A stretch of 64,000 nt of DNA from assembly GCA_001600455.1 (NCBI GenBank), contig BCKC01000001.1:6579418-6643417 (forward strand), written 5' to 3'. Numbering within the stretch: position 1 is the first letter of the stretch; every line of letters starts with the position of its first letter. The notes under the pieces were generated by a model, which saw only the letters and a list, made by a program, of their open reading frames with translations, was not told the DNA's origin and searched no databases. Position numbers and translations under genes: made by a program. The DNA comes from Endocalyx cinctus (taxonomy: Eukaryota > Ascomycota > Sordariomycetes > Amphisphaeriales > Apiosporaceae). This document shows, piece after piece, positions 1 through 12,645 of this stretch.

Positions 1-892
1 TTACCGTACCATTTCCGATCTTACTTTATACTTTCGTAAAAACAGAGAGTATGACAAATAAGACCGAGAAGAGCCTCTATTTCTTAACCCCTTTTTTCTC
101 GCGGTAATATTTGTTTTATTTTCTTTTGGTATTGAGTACCTTTTAAGGCCGTTTCCAATAAGGTGTGCACTACGCTAGGAAGGAAATAATATATGAAGCC
201 CCAATAGTTCTTGACCTCAAAAGGCTTGGCTTCAGGTACAGTTTACCTAGGTATTTATAGTCTGTTCTAGACTATGAAGCATGATGATTAAGATATAGAA
301 GAGCTTTTCATCAATTTAAAGCTTCGAAACTCATCTCCATTTACCAAGAGAACCATGACATTGATTTTACATTTAAAGATGTCCCGCAAAATGGGTTTAT
401 CCGACTGCCGTTCCAATAGGTGCAGTCAAAGCCCTGTGGACTTCAAACCAATTCACCTTAGGCTTAGATAAGCCTAGGAGAGCTTCCTGCGGAAAATTAA
501 TCTTTTAGGTAAGCTGCGGGTATGCCAGTGCTGCCCCTCCATGCCCCATCACTACTACCCCGCGAGCCTTTTTTTTTTTTTTTTTCAAAACTCCATTGAG
601 GTCTTAACGACATGTGTAATCTTACTGCTTATGGTAGATGATTGAATTGCTCAATCTATGTGAACCCATTACCAGTTACTCCGTATAGATTCTTTTATTC
701 GAAGAAGGCATTTCTTATTTTTGTTATTACGTTTCTTCTCAGCTTCTATACATCTGATACGGCAATTCCCCCTAGGCGCCTCCACTAAAAATATTTGGGG
801 TTTAAAAAAGAAAAGAAAGGATAAATCAATATAATTTTTTTACTATTTACTATCTTTTTTCTATCTCTCTTAAATATATTTACATATTCAGC
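1..892. other. AT-rich intergenic DNA / 5' flank of GAR transformylase
   Basis: No reading frame here looks like a protein. It holds a homopolymer T tract near 569-585, a TACCTAGGTA palindrome near 244-253, and an AT-rich, pyrimidine-rich stretch (about 820-890) directly before the first ATG of the next gene, which is the likely promoter and leader. Confidence 0.5.
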
Positions 893-1960
893 ATGACTAA
901 AGCACGGATCTCGGTATTGTAAGGCACTCTCGATATACATATGTTATATTTCACTATCACTCTGCTAATCACTATGCTTTCATTACAGATGCTCCGGTAA
1001 CGGAACGAATTTCCAGGCGCTGATCGACTCGTGCGCCTCGAGCGAACCCTCCAGCATACCGGGCGAGATCGTGAAGATGACGGTGAACAGGAAGGACGCG
1101 TACGCTGTGACGCGCGCGGAGAAGGCCGGGATCCCGACCGACTACTTCAACATGGTGAACAAAGGGTACCACGCGCGCGGCGAGAAAGACGCCGAGGTGC
1201 TGAGGAAGGCGCGGCTCCAATACGACGCCGCGCTCGCCGAACGGATACTGGCCGACAAGCCGGACCTCGTCGTCCTCGCCGGCTTCATGCACATCCTTAC
1301 CGAAGCTTTCCTGGCCCCCGCGAGAGCGGCTGGTGTCCCCGTGATCAATCTACATCCGGGTGAGTACTTCCTTTTTAACCGGTTTCCGCGTGTGTCATAT
1401 AGACAAGTACTCAAAAACGAGTATTCTCTTCCCGAGATTTGCGTCTTAACCCCCCCCTTCCCCCCAGAACCCTCTCGTCTCTAAGGGTGATAGCTAACTC
1501 AAATCCTCGGCTTAGGACTTCCTGGTACGCGAATCTATATGCAGAGACTTGTATATTATAACATCGTTAGCGCATAGAGGACTAACTCGGGATCGTATAG
1601 GCAAGTTTGACGGCGTAGGCGCTATTCAGCGCGCTTACGAGGCTTTCCAAGCCGGTACATTGGAAAACAATACAACTGGTATCATGATGTAAGTTCTTCC
1701 AACCCCATTCTGCCAGACTGACTGCTCGGTTTGTTACTCGTCGTAATATTCTAACGGTTTCGTGACAATGGGATAGCCACGAGGTGATTGAGAAAGTAGA
1801 TAGCGGGAAACCGATCTTGATCCAAGAGATTCAGATCAAGGAAGGCGAAAGCATAGACGAGTTAGAAGAGAGGATACATGGCTTCGAGCATGACCTTATC
1901 GTCAGAGCGACAGCGCAGTTGTCGAGAGAGATAGTGGCAAAAAAAGAATCAAAAACGTAA
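893..1960 (+). CDS. ADE8: Phosphoribosylglycinamide formyltransferase (GAR transformylase)
   Basis: Transfers a formyl group from 10-formyl-THF to GAR in the third step of de novo purine synthesis; a cytosolic, stand-alone enzyme as in yeast Ade8. I build five exons: 893-918, 989-1359, 1516-1524, 1601-1688, 1777-1960, giving 225 aa, the usual family length. Seen: N-terminal SGNGTNFQALID phosphate-binding loop formed by joining exons 1 and 2; VVLAGFMHIL; the catalytic NLHP motif; GLPGKFDG, which needs the 9-nt exon 3; and TGIMIHEVIEKVD with the conserved His and Asp. All introns have GT-AG ends, with CTAAC-like branch sites at about 1494 and 1583. The start is the only ATG giving the SVLCSGNGTN beginning. 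Exons are clearly richer in GC than their flanks. Most homologues I know have Ala where this one has Gly after NLHP. Identity is near certain; the microexon is inferred. Confidence 0.93.
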
Positions 1961-3361
1961 ATAGGTTTTTCATCTTGAATTCAAATCCAACCGAGGAGAG
2001 AAAAATCGGGAGGGACGCGGAGTATTTTAGCTCGGTGATTTTATTATATATAGGCGCGCATACCGTGAAACTCTTGGCGCAGCGGAATACGTTGGTTCCT
2101 CATCTTCTCGTGTTACTGAAGATGGAAAGACGACAAGCATATGATCCCTTTGTCTCGCGTAAGTTTAAGCGAAACTGCATATCCTGCAGGTTATTATTTC
2201 TACCACAGCGCCATTTCCTCCTAATTATGCCAATAATTATTACGATACAATAATTAAGATATATACTATGTATGGATCTATTGCTGTAAGCTTTGAAGAA
2301 ACTGATCATCTGTTCAGGGGGACGAGACATTGAAGGGTCCATCCAACGTCCAAAGCTAGGACAAACGAAACGAAGACCCACTAATAGAGTAGTATCTAAG
2401 CCTCTCTTTGACCACTAAATGGATACATCCCATTACCTATAGTGATGAAAGACTTTCATAGTGCATGTGCTTTAGCTCCATTTTGCTAAGATCAACGATT
2501 AAACCCTTCAAAAATGCTTGACCTGTTAATTATTTTGAGTGGTTTTCTTTTGGTTTTTGTTTTACGCTTGAGCTTCAAGAAGAGGGGGATAGACTGCCAA
2601 GGCAAGCCAGGTACGGAGTAGTTGTTTAGCTATCCTAGCTATTGTAATTTGCAAAGAGAGAGAGGGAGAAAAAAAAAAAGAGAAAAGAATAAGAAAAAGA
2701 AGTTAATGGTAGGCTTTACTTAGTAGCTAAGGTGAATCCATAATCCAGGTTATGTTAATAATTTTGCAAATAACTAATTACTGTAGGAATAAAAAGATGA
2801 GGGAGGAAAACCCATAAACAAAACAAATCAAAACAAAACTTCTTTCTGAACTTTTACGTTTTTTTCACCTTTACTCTTCTCTTTTTTTTTCCTTCCCTTT
2901 CCTAGATTCTTTTATAGATTCAAAATTGAACAACGGTTAGAAGAGGTAGCTTGAAGTTATTGGCAAATAGCTCTCCTGCTAAATTGTTGAAGCTTATTGT
3001 ATTTCATTTATTTACTTACTTGATTTTTTTTAAGCTCTACAGTTTTCCGCCTAGGAACCTATTCACTGGGAGATAGTGGGATACTACTACTATATAGGGT
3101 TATGCTGTAGTCGATTTACACTTCTACCTACAACCTTCTTTTTTTTTTTTTATTCTTGTCTAACTCAGGCACAATAAAAGAGACATTGACTGTCCTTTTA
3201 TATAAAAAAGAGGACTGGGGGGAAAAAAAAGAGAGACATCGATTGTCCTTCATTTATTTACTTCAGTCAACGTTACAATTACTACCTACCACCTACCGAC
3301 CGACAACCCTCTCTTAACATCTCCAACCAATCGATCATTTTAACCAGTCAAATTAATCAAC
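1961..3361. other. Intergenic region and leader of the CDF transporter gene
   Basis: No supported gene. AT-rich, with purine runs near 2660-2700 and poly-T near 2880 and 3140. The last 100 bases before 3362 are pyrimidine-rich with CAACC/CTACC repeats, typical of a fungal 5' leader. Confidence 0.5.
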
Positions 3362-5607
3362 ATGCCATCCGAAGATTCAGCACCTACTTTATCGGGCTCG
3401 CCGCCTAATAACACAAACGCCATATTTAAGAAAGCTCCGTCGTCGGTCTTGGTGCTACATGACGAGAATGGCCCACCTCTGGCGCCTCACGGCCAAAGCG
3501 CGCTCGCCAACCTCTTGCGCAACCGTCAGCAGCACGCCGCCCTAGGCACGAGCTGGCCGCGGAGCAGCATGACCTCGGACGAGGAGGCCGGACTCGGCAA
3601 CGGCATGTCGAACAGCTGGTACGGGGGTCAGATTCAGCACAACCACCACCATCACCACTACCACCAAGCGCAGGCGTCGCCGGCGATGACGGACGGCTAC
3701 TTCTCGGAGGAGGAGCACGGCCGGCGGTCCAAGTCGGACGAGCGCCGCCTGAGCGAGATCATGAACGGCACGCCGATGCGGTCTATGAGGCTGATCGGCA
3801 ACTCGAACCCGCGGTACCGGTGGGCCCAGTACTGGAAGACGGAGGACCAGATCGCCGGCTACAGGAAGAAGTCGGTCCGGAAGTACTACGAGCGCGTCAA
3901 CTACCTCGTCCAGCAGTACCTCTACATCGACCGCCTGCTCGACAGCAGCCTCCCCCACGACCTGCTCAACGAGTACAACGACGTCCCGCAGCACTCGGCC
4001 GGCAAGGTCGGCGTCAACGTGCCCGATACCATCTCGGAGGAACCCGGCAGCGGCAGCTTGTCCGGGTCGATGAAGAACGGGACCTCGCTGCCGAAGCAGA
4101 TCGGCTCCTCTGCCTCGACCCCGCAGCCGCAGTCCGTCGGCGACAACGGCGACGCGTACGGAACTATGACCGCGACGACGACCAAAAAAGTCAAGCGCAC
4201 GCCCAAGGACATCTACCGGGCGACGGAGACGACGCCGCTGTTCTCGTCGAGCCACGCGGTCGGCGACGAGGACGAGGACGACGCGGTCGCGGACGACCAG
4301 CTCGACAGCGGCGAGACCAAGCCCGAGATCCCCTGGCTCGAGGAGGACGAGGAGCTCGACAGCCAGGACCGGATCGTGACGATCGCCATCTACGTCAACC
4401 TGGCGGCCAACATCATCCTCCTGGCCGGCAAGATCGCCGTCGTCATCTCCATCTCGTCCATGTCGGTGCTCGCGAGCTTGGTCGACGCCGTGCTCGACTT
4501 CCTCTCGACCGTCATCGTCTGGACCACGACCTGGCTCATCTCGCGCCAGGATCAGTACAAGTACCCCGTCGGCAGGCGGCGGCTGGAACCCCTCGGTGTT
4601 TTGGTCTTCTCGGTTATCATGATCACTTCTTTCGCACAGGTCGGTCTCGAGTCGATCCAGAGGCTTATGAGCAACGACAGAGAGCTTATTGAGCTGTAAG
4701 TCTTTTTTTTTTTCGTAGTCGCGTGTAACGAGATAGGGAGTACAAAGAAGCTAATTCAATCTTTTGTATAGTGGTGTCCCTGCTATAAGTATCATGGTCA
4801 GTACCGTTGTCGTCAAGGGTCTGTGCTGGGTGTGGTGTCGACTAGTGAAGAACTCGAGCGTTCAGGCATTGTGAGTCCTCTCTCTCTCTCTCTCTCTTTT
4901 TTTTTTATATATCTTAGTTTAAATCCAAGTTCCAAGCTAACCCGTACGAACACAGAGCGGCTGACGCCATGACGGATGTCATCTTCAACATTGGCTCTAT
5001 CTTCTTCCCTATCGGTAATTACTGTCCTTTTTATTTCTGCCCCGTTAATACGTCCGTCTTTGGCGTAGTTGTAATTGCTTTTCTTAGCTAACCGTGAAAT
5101 TGTTCTACTTAACAGTCGGTTTCTACGCGAAGATCTGGTGGCTCGACGCCCTAGGTGGTCTGCTCCTCTCCGCCGTCGTCATCTTCAACTGGTCCGAAAC
5201 GTCTGCCCAACACATTAAGAATTTGAGCGGTGCTTCGGCTACGGCTGATCAGCGGAACATCCGTAAGTTACCGCATTTTTCCCCTTTATCAACATCTTAG
5301 AAGAAAAAAAAGTAGACAAGTATAACTAATGAGTTTGGGAAACAAAACAGTCTTGTATCTCACCATGCGATTCGCCAAGACCATCCGACAGATCCAGGGT
5401 CTGCAGGCCTACCACGCCGGCGACAAGCTCAACGTCGAAGTAGACATCATCCTCGACGAGACCACCACCCTCCGGGACTCCCATGATCTTAGTGAGAGCT
5501 TGGGCTACGTCCTGGAGTCGGTACCCATCGTCGACCGCGCCTTCGTCCACGCCGATTACGCTAGCTACAACTTGCCCACGCACATGGAGCAGCAGCAGAG
5601 CGGCTAA
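3362..5607 (+). CDS. Cation diffusion facilitator (Mn-type CDF/MTP family) transporter
   Basis: Proton-coupled divalent metal efflux into an organelle; the family moves Mn2+ (or Fe/Zn) into vacuole, Golgi or out of the cell. Exons 3362-4695, 4772-4870, 4956-5014, 5116-5262, 5351-5607 give 631 aa. The first 335 residues are hydrophilic and low-complexity, with a His-rich patch (about 93-101) and acidic stretches. Transmembrane segments start near residue 338. TM2 carries D375-x3-D379 (VDAVLD) and TM5, built from exon 3, carries DAMTD. DxxxD in both helices is the signature of the Mn-CDF subgroup, unlike the HxxxD of Zn-CDFs. The KYPVGRRRLEPLG loop and the C-terminal cytosolic ferredoxin-like domain (exon 5, DIILDETTTLRDSHDL) are also present. 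Exon 1 is extremely GC-rich. ATG context CAACATGCC is good. Metal specificity is inferred. Confidence 0.92.
4873..4907 (+). repeat. CT dinucleotide / poly-T tract inside intron 2 of the CDF gene
   Basis: Immediately after the GTGAGT donor the intron runs through about nine CT units and then a T run. This is a simple pyrimidine tract close to the 5' splice site. Confidence 0.8.
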
Positions 5608-6461
5608 GGTCGATACCAAAAAAAAAAAAAAAAAAAAAAATTCATTACTCTCTTCATCCTGTCGTTACCTCACTCTCACCCTCACCCTCTCTCACACCTT
5701 GACACACTTATCTTACTAATTCCATTAGAATTAGTATGAGTCCTGTTTTTTTGTTTATTTCAAACCCCCCAAAAAAGCGAGGAGTTGTATATTACATTGT
5801 ACGGATTTTTTTTCTTCTTTTTTTACATTCCGCATTTTTCTTATTTATTTATTTTTTCCTTGGGTCTACTACTAGTTGCATTGGTTCGGTTTCAATTTGC
5901 GCGGTTCGGCTCCTCAACGGCATACGTTAAGGATTTTTCATCCACCTTGAAAAGAAAAAAAGCATAAAAAAAATTAAGATCGCACGTAAATTTGAACAGG
6001 GAGCCAAGAAAGAAGAATCTAGGATATGGAAAGACATAGAATAGATTAGAGGAGGAAGAGGAAGAGGACGCAAAAGTGAGTTTATTGGACGTTGCAAATT
6101 TGTGATGAAATAACTCTTTTGTCTTCATACATGTGAGAACATGCCATCCATCCATGAATCTCGGGATGAGACTTGGTACCGACTCCCTCCTACCTTACTC
6201 AAGCCTTGTCCAAGCACTTTTGCATCTTCAGCAGCCTAGGTGTTCACGTACCTAGAGTAGGACTAACCAGCGTCCGTATATAATCTATTATGTATTGTGT
6301 GTGATAATAAAACCTATAAACATATCTTCAATTTATAACCGGGTGTGATATATACTTGTAAACGCTTGTCTCAACTCTTATAAAACATATTTTTATCTTC
6401 TAGAATGGACTTAGTATATGGATTAGTGTCACATTCGTTAAGCTTGAATTCCATTTATATC
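5608..6461. other. Convergent 3' intergenic region
   Basis: Lies between the 3' ends of the CDF gene (+) and the 902-aa protein gene (-). It starts with an A tract of about 22 bases at 5619-5640 and T-rich stretches that would serve as 3' UTR and termination sequence. No supported gene. Confidence 0.5.
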
Positions 6462-9278
6462 TCAAGAGTGGGAAAAGTTATTTGGTCTCCAGAATTTGGA
6501 CATTTCCGCTCGCTCGACTTCGAAGTCACGGGCCGTTTGCGCAGCCAAACGAGGTTCTTTCGGATGTTGTATCATGTCATCGAACCGATCTTCATCTGCC
6601 GTGCTATTATCTTCCCGGTAATCGCGAGGTGACAAGGGCCCTCTTTGGTGTAGCGAGGATGTTTGGTGAGATTCTCGGTAATACGTAGGTTGTGATTCAT
6701 GAGGAGGCAGTTTTATTATAGTCGGTTGTAATGATGTCGTTACATCAGTATTAATAGGTGAGATACCCGTCGTACTATTATTTTCAGTGATTCCTTTATT
6801 AATTACTTCGTTTTCGATTGTCGTGATATAGTGAGCCATTGCCTCTCGGGACACTGGTCCTGAATCTTGGGGAGTGGCCCAGTGTGATTGAGATTCTGGG
6901 TTGCTTTCTAATTGACCTACATAAATTGGAGATCTCATACTTAATCGTGAAAGGAGACTCCCTCTGTCGGGATGGGAAATGGATGGTATACTTGAATAAG
7001 GTATCCAAGGGCGTGAATATGCGGATGAGATGCTTCTTTCAGTAGCAGTCCTAAACATGTAAGCTGGTGTAAAGGTATTACTTCGCTGTATTGGTACCGG
7101 TGTATGAGCCTTGTCTGTTGACGTATACTCTAGGGATACTGGAGGAGACGTTTTTGGTATATCCATCGTCTCATCTAAATTAGAATGGCGTGCCGAGTTG
7201 GCGAAAAGGGGGAAAGAAGGTAAGGGCGGCGGTGGCATTACACCTCCAGAAGTTTGCGAGACTTGATCATGAGCCCCATTTCCCGAATCAGTCGAGCTTT
7301 TCGGTAGATGAGTGGGAGGTACGTGGGGATTGTTGCACCCGGGGTTAGCATGAGGCTCCTTCGCGCTTGTGACAGTTTGATCGACGTCATTATGCTGATT
7401 AGGCTTTGAACCCTGTGTAATGCGAACTTCCCTTGCAATCTTTTTGCGATCAATAGACTTCGGACCAAGTTCATGTTTTGCATGTTGGTCACTTGATGGG
7501 TTTTTCTCGACTTGAACTTGGTTTGTTGGGGCGACTTCCGACGATGCAATGCTGCGTGAAGTTTTCCACTCAGGGGGAAATATGGCATGCCAGCGCATCT
7601 CCAGCGATCGCCAGTCGCTATCACGGCTGAGTGTATCGTCTTCATCTCTCTGCTGCACATCTGAGCTTTTATGCAAATCTTCATAGTCAGTCTCCTGTTT
7701 GCCGTTATTATGAATATTCCTATCATTTTTGAATAAATTCTGTTCTGTATCCCACCGCACCGAGTCGTCATATGGACGAATACTTGTATGCTTATAAATA
7801 CCTGTAGAAATTAGATCTTTCTTTACATTTTCCGGAGTAGTACTACGAGATGATTTGGATACTTTCAAAATTATATCGGGGCAATGTTCTGGGGCTATAG
7901 GAGACGAGCGACTACTAGACCATGTAAAGTAAGTTGTAGACATACTTGAACCATGGCCAGCCCGTAGAGCGCCGTGGGAAAGCGACGGGTTTTGGGGCTG
8001 TTGATTGGGAGAAGGTGACCGCTCTTGCAACTCTCTCATGCTATTTGTCTCATTGGAATTTGGTGATTGCGGCAGTCCTTGGGGGATGATCGGTGTCCGT
8101 TCTCTTTTACCGAGCGTGTGCGATTGGAGTGACACCGTTTTGGCAGATCGAGAGGGGAAAAGCATATACCGAGGCTTGTTGTCGGGCTTGGGAGGTTGAA
8201 AGAAGGACGAAACTTGTTCCATCTCACGATACTCGCGCTGTCGCTCTCTCAGTCTAGACTTTGACAGCTGCTTGGGTGCATGTTCCGGAGCTGGATTTCT
8301 TAGAAATCTCATCTCGGAGAAGGCAAGGTCAGGGACTGTTTTTCTATGGCTTAGCAAACTATAATGTATTGGTATAACTTATTTTCTTACCGGGTTGAAG
8401 CTTAGATTTTCGTGTGTTATCGAAGATACCGGGCTTCATAGACGGTTGTACCTGAATATAAGTCAGATCGGATTTTCCAAAATTGCTAAGAGATGGACAC
8501 CTACCGTAATACGGTCGCTGAGAACAGCGTCGGATGTGAAACCTCTCACGACATTTTTGCCAGACAGCATCGATTTCTTTGTCTTTTTCTTCTTGTCCCT
8601 CTTCCTGGACCTCCCCTCCTTCGGATCGAGCTCCTGGCCAGCGTCAGGCTGGGCTTGCCTACGGCGATGTCTCGCGGTCTCGTACTTGTCTTCCCTAGTC
8701 TTGTATCTGGGCCTCTTCTCATAGGTTACGGTCTTTTCGTCTACACGAGACTCGAGGGATGAAACGTCATCGAACCCCCTATCGACGAACTCTTTCCCAT
8801 GCGTCGGTAAAGACGGGCCTATTACTTCTGGAGTAGAGCGAATATGGTCTAAATATGGATATTTCGGGTGATCATCAAACACGCTGATTAGCGAGCTGTC
8901 GGTGCGGGAGAATCGACGTCGCTTAGACCGTCTTTCACGATTTGGGATCATTGGCCGGGATGACCTATCTGGTGGAGATGGCATATGGCGCCGACGCGCC
9001 GCGGGAGACCGAGTAGGACTGATTGGTGCCTTGGATTCCTTTCGTCCTGAGGATCGGAGACATGGATCAGATGCAGGGGAAGCATGGATGTTGGTGTTTA
9101 ACTGCTCCAGCCAATTCATGACCGTCTCGTGGCTAGTTGGTCTCTTGGAGAGTCGGTTCAAGTTTCCCAGATCAACAAATGTGGGGGCATCTCCTTGATT
9201 CCCAGTCCCCACACTACCTTGGTTACGGCCATTAGGGTAATAATGATGATATTTACTAAGGCGATGGTAATGAGGCAT
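6462..9278 (-). CDS. Uncharacterised 902-aa Ser/Pro-rich basic protein, probably nuclear
   Basis: I do not recognise a named family. Three exons on the minus strand: 9278-8505, 8451-8391 and 8335-6462, with GT-AG introns of 53 and 55 nt. The 61-nt middle exon keeps the frame open and joins to give SKLQPVPDLAFSEMRFL, which reads like a conserved core. Before it are a predicted short helix (TVMNWLEQL, about residues 53-61), Arg/Ser-rich segments (RRSKRRRFSR) and a Lys-rich cluster (RDKKKKTKKS) that looks like a nuclear localisation signal. The last 600 residues are disordered, rich in Ser, Thr, Pro and Gln, with many SP/TP sites. No membrane segment or signal peptide. The start is the first ATG after the upstream AT-rich region. 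Codon use is less GC-rich than in neighbouring genes. Gene model is good; function unknown. Confidence 0.78.
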
Positions 9279-10467
9279 GTGGGCGAGTTTCGATAGTGGA
9301 GTCTAAATTAAGTATACTGAGGTGTTTGCTGCATATTTGGGTAGATCTGTGGTGACAAGCTATGGTTGCAAGAATGTTCGAAGGGGTTCATAATGGATCA
9401 AAGTATAGAAAATTTAGGTAAACCCGTCTATCAGACTGGTTAACTAACTGGTATAGGTAGTAAATACGCTATATACACTTCCGAGTAAGGAAATTATGGT
9501 AATAGACGGGTACAAAACACACTGTTCTATTAAGTTAAGGATTTAAGTAAGCAATAGGTAGTAATTACTTAATACCTACCTACTTAACTTAAGTACCTAG
9601 GTAGTTACTTACTATTTAGTACCTGTACTGACGTACTGTAGAATACTCAACTTTCTTACTTGTTCTATTAGTATGCCCGTATGCCTGTACAAGTACTTAT
9701 GTAATGTACATATAGCGAGTGTAATAGCGTTAGGTAGAGGTAGTGCGGTAAAGAACCCCCTGTCAAGGATCAGAATGTGGTGTAGTAGTTAGTGTATAAG
9801 GCTGCACCAGCGGTTCCGTTACCTGCAACTAATCGCGGCATAATAGCAGGGTTACCTATATCCAATTACTTACGTAGCCAGTCAGTATACTACAAGTAAG
9901 TACGCAGGTATATTTTAGCCGACTTCAGTTTCTTAAGCAGACCCTTTTTCTTTATCTTTAACACTTTACCGCTTCTACAGTACCGTACGTTATTCTACCA
10001 CTTTCAGTAGTTTGCAAGTAAACGATCATATATTTTACTTTTGTTTAATACTTTCTTGTTACTTCTGGGTTGGAAAAAAAATATGTACTACGTATATATA
10101 ATTCTAATTTTAGTTAAAACAAGAAATGTCAATGATTGATCATCTTCCACACCGTAAAAAGCTTGTGATGTTTTAAAGTTGTTCATTGTCACATTGAAGA
10201 GAGAAAAAAAAGGATATTGTTTGATACTTGCACAATACATTACGCTACTACACACACTACATACGTATTCTATAAATAGTAGTTGAGGTTAATACAATAG
10301 TGTAGTATATATAATACATTACTTTACAGTGAGTTAGGATACTATAATATACTTGAGGATATACTAATATGGATATTAATACATTTCAAGGTATAGGGCG
10401 GTTGAGGCTCTGAATCTCTTGGCACTTGGCGTTGTGAGAAGCATCCTAGTTTGAGGTGAGAGTATTT

Positions 10468-10513
10468 TACCCTACCCTACCTTACCCTACATTACCCTAC
10501 ATTACCCTACCAG
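10468..10513. repeat. TACCC-type pentanucleotide tract
   Basis: About nine head-to-tail 5-bp units, alternating TACCC with TACCT/TACAT variants. It resembles but is not the fungal telomere repeat (CCCTAA). Confidence 0.8.
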
Positions 10514-12592
10514 TACCTAAGATAAGTTACCTAGTAGTATTGGATAGTACCTAGGTAGTGTGCAGTATAGCGGTATACGGGGTTAAAATAGGTTGTACAT
10601 TAGTGTAGCTTTTTTGGGGAAGCCTGATACAAATCATCCTCCACATCTATCAGTTTAGGTTAATTGAGTGTAACTGTAACTTGGCCCAAGCTTTAAAAAA
10701 AAATATCTCAAACTCGAAGGTGCTTTGCGCTACGATACAGGACCATAGCACTCTCTCTGTTGGAAATATCATCGAATCAGAATTATGATACCAACACCCG
10801 TCAGATTTTATCTATTTGTAATTTATTTTTAAACAATCTTTCGCATGGAAAAATCACATGGAATACTTGGTTCATTCCAAGATTGACATTTCGCATAACT
10901 AAGACAAAAAAAAAAAAGAAAAAAAGAAGATGCATTATTTATTTTCTTTTTCTTCTCACTTTTTCAGGTACAACTTACCCTAGACGTCTCCTTCTTTCCT
11001 GACTGATTCTTAAAGTGTTTCATTAGCTGGCTGGCTGGCTCCCTCTCCAAGCTTCGTCCCCACAATCCTTTTCACACAAAGTGCATACTCTATGAATATG
11101 GAATTCAATAAAATTCCCTCTTCTCCTTAGGTAAATATATCTCTTGAATCCTATCCTTGTATTTTTGTATCGAGGTAAGGTAGGGTGGGAAAAGCTCCAT
11201 AAATTCCTCCATCATCTAAAAAAGATCTCTCCTTGATTATGCAGTGATCGGCCGAACCCTGTCATGTAGTATAATACCTACATCCATATAGGTAGATAAA
11301 ATATTTCCTACCTCCATATTCTCCGACTGTTACGTGCAAGCATATAGCTTATCACGGAACACCATGTGTATCGGATTTGAGCCGAGATACCTTGAAATGA
11401 AGTCAAATTCGGCTCTCGCAGCCGTCAGGCCTCCCATTTTGGTCACCTCCGATCTTTGTTCATGAGCCTCCATATCTTACACCGGCCATACCTTTCCTTA
11501 ATCAGATCTCTTAGTATTAGCCTACTCCATTTTTGATCGATAACCAGGGTCGCGCTTTAAATCTACACAACAAGTTATCGAAAAATAACACCCACTATGA
11601 CGGCAAGATACGCTGCTTATCCTAACATTATTTACTAGGGTTTGTCCAAGCTCATATTGTGGTATGACCACATTTTACTGAAAAGCATACCCGACTTAGA
11701 AGTTATAGCATAACAGGAGCTTCTCCTCGTGCTTGATCTGTAGTTACGAGCTTCATGCCAAGAGCTGGCCCGTTGTGCAATTTTCCTCTGTACCAAGTAC
11801 ACTACACTACAGTCCCTTATAAGCCGTTTCGCATGCAACCAGGATGGAGGCCTTCGGAGACCTTCAAACTATCAGCACGCCATCTTCTGTGAAACTAACC
11901 TCCCTCAATAACCCATATTTGAGCATCCTGAGTAATCTTTTTCAGTATAACCAATGATCTCATAATCTCCCAAAAAAAGTTTTATTCTGACGCATTCCCA
12001 GGCCTCGTGAGGGTCCGGGGATTGGACGGACTTTCACAGGGTTTCTTCTCATTCCTAACAGGGGTGACATTTGTCTTGGCATCGGTGTCAAGGGTCGGCA
12101 GCGATTTTTTTTTTTTGTGTCCCACCACGGAGAATACCCGGTTGGTTCAACTACTACCTACATGTATGGACACATATTATGTAGTCATTACTACAACTAC
12201 TGTTACCGTGTTCTATACAGAGTATTATTATAGCGTCCGTACACACATACCACTTCTAACCGTGACAGCGGGTGCTCTTCATTAACCCTTAATATTATTG
12301 ATGCGGTAGGTATATTACCATTCCACGCTATATATTTGGACTCAAAAGGGTATCGTCATACCCACTTTCCGACTCGTTGACGTGCTCTTTTTTTTTTAAA
12401 ATCCTAACTTCAAGTAAGACGTCGTCAACTGGTTGAGGTTTGGCTGTAAATGAATATATCATTAAAGGAGTCTTTGGTCCCAGAAAATTGGGCTTGCATG
12501 CTTGGCGCAGCACACAAAAGACCCTCATTGGGGATTTTCCAGTACTCTATTCACTACATGTTTACCCACGGTAGCATTAGCGCTGCTTAACT

Positions 12593-12645
12593 GACCTGCA
12601 AGGTCTGCAAGACCTGCGCGAGACCTGCACGAGACCTGCAAGACT
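12593..12645. repeat. 11-bp minisatellite, about 4.5 copies
   Basis: Units such as GACCTGCGCGA, GACCTGCACGA and GACCTGCAAGA follow each other with one shortened copy (GTCTGCAA). GC-rich in an AT-rich neighbourhood. Confidence 0.8.

Noticed and set aside
3542..4255. 237-codon antisense frame over CDF exon 1
   Set aside because: Shadow of a very GC-rich exon; composition Arg/Val/Leu-rich and no motif.
12007..12285. 92-codon frame with a Thr/Val/Tyr run
   Set aside because: No domain, no splice partners, AT-rich surroundings.
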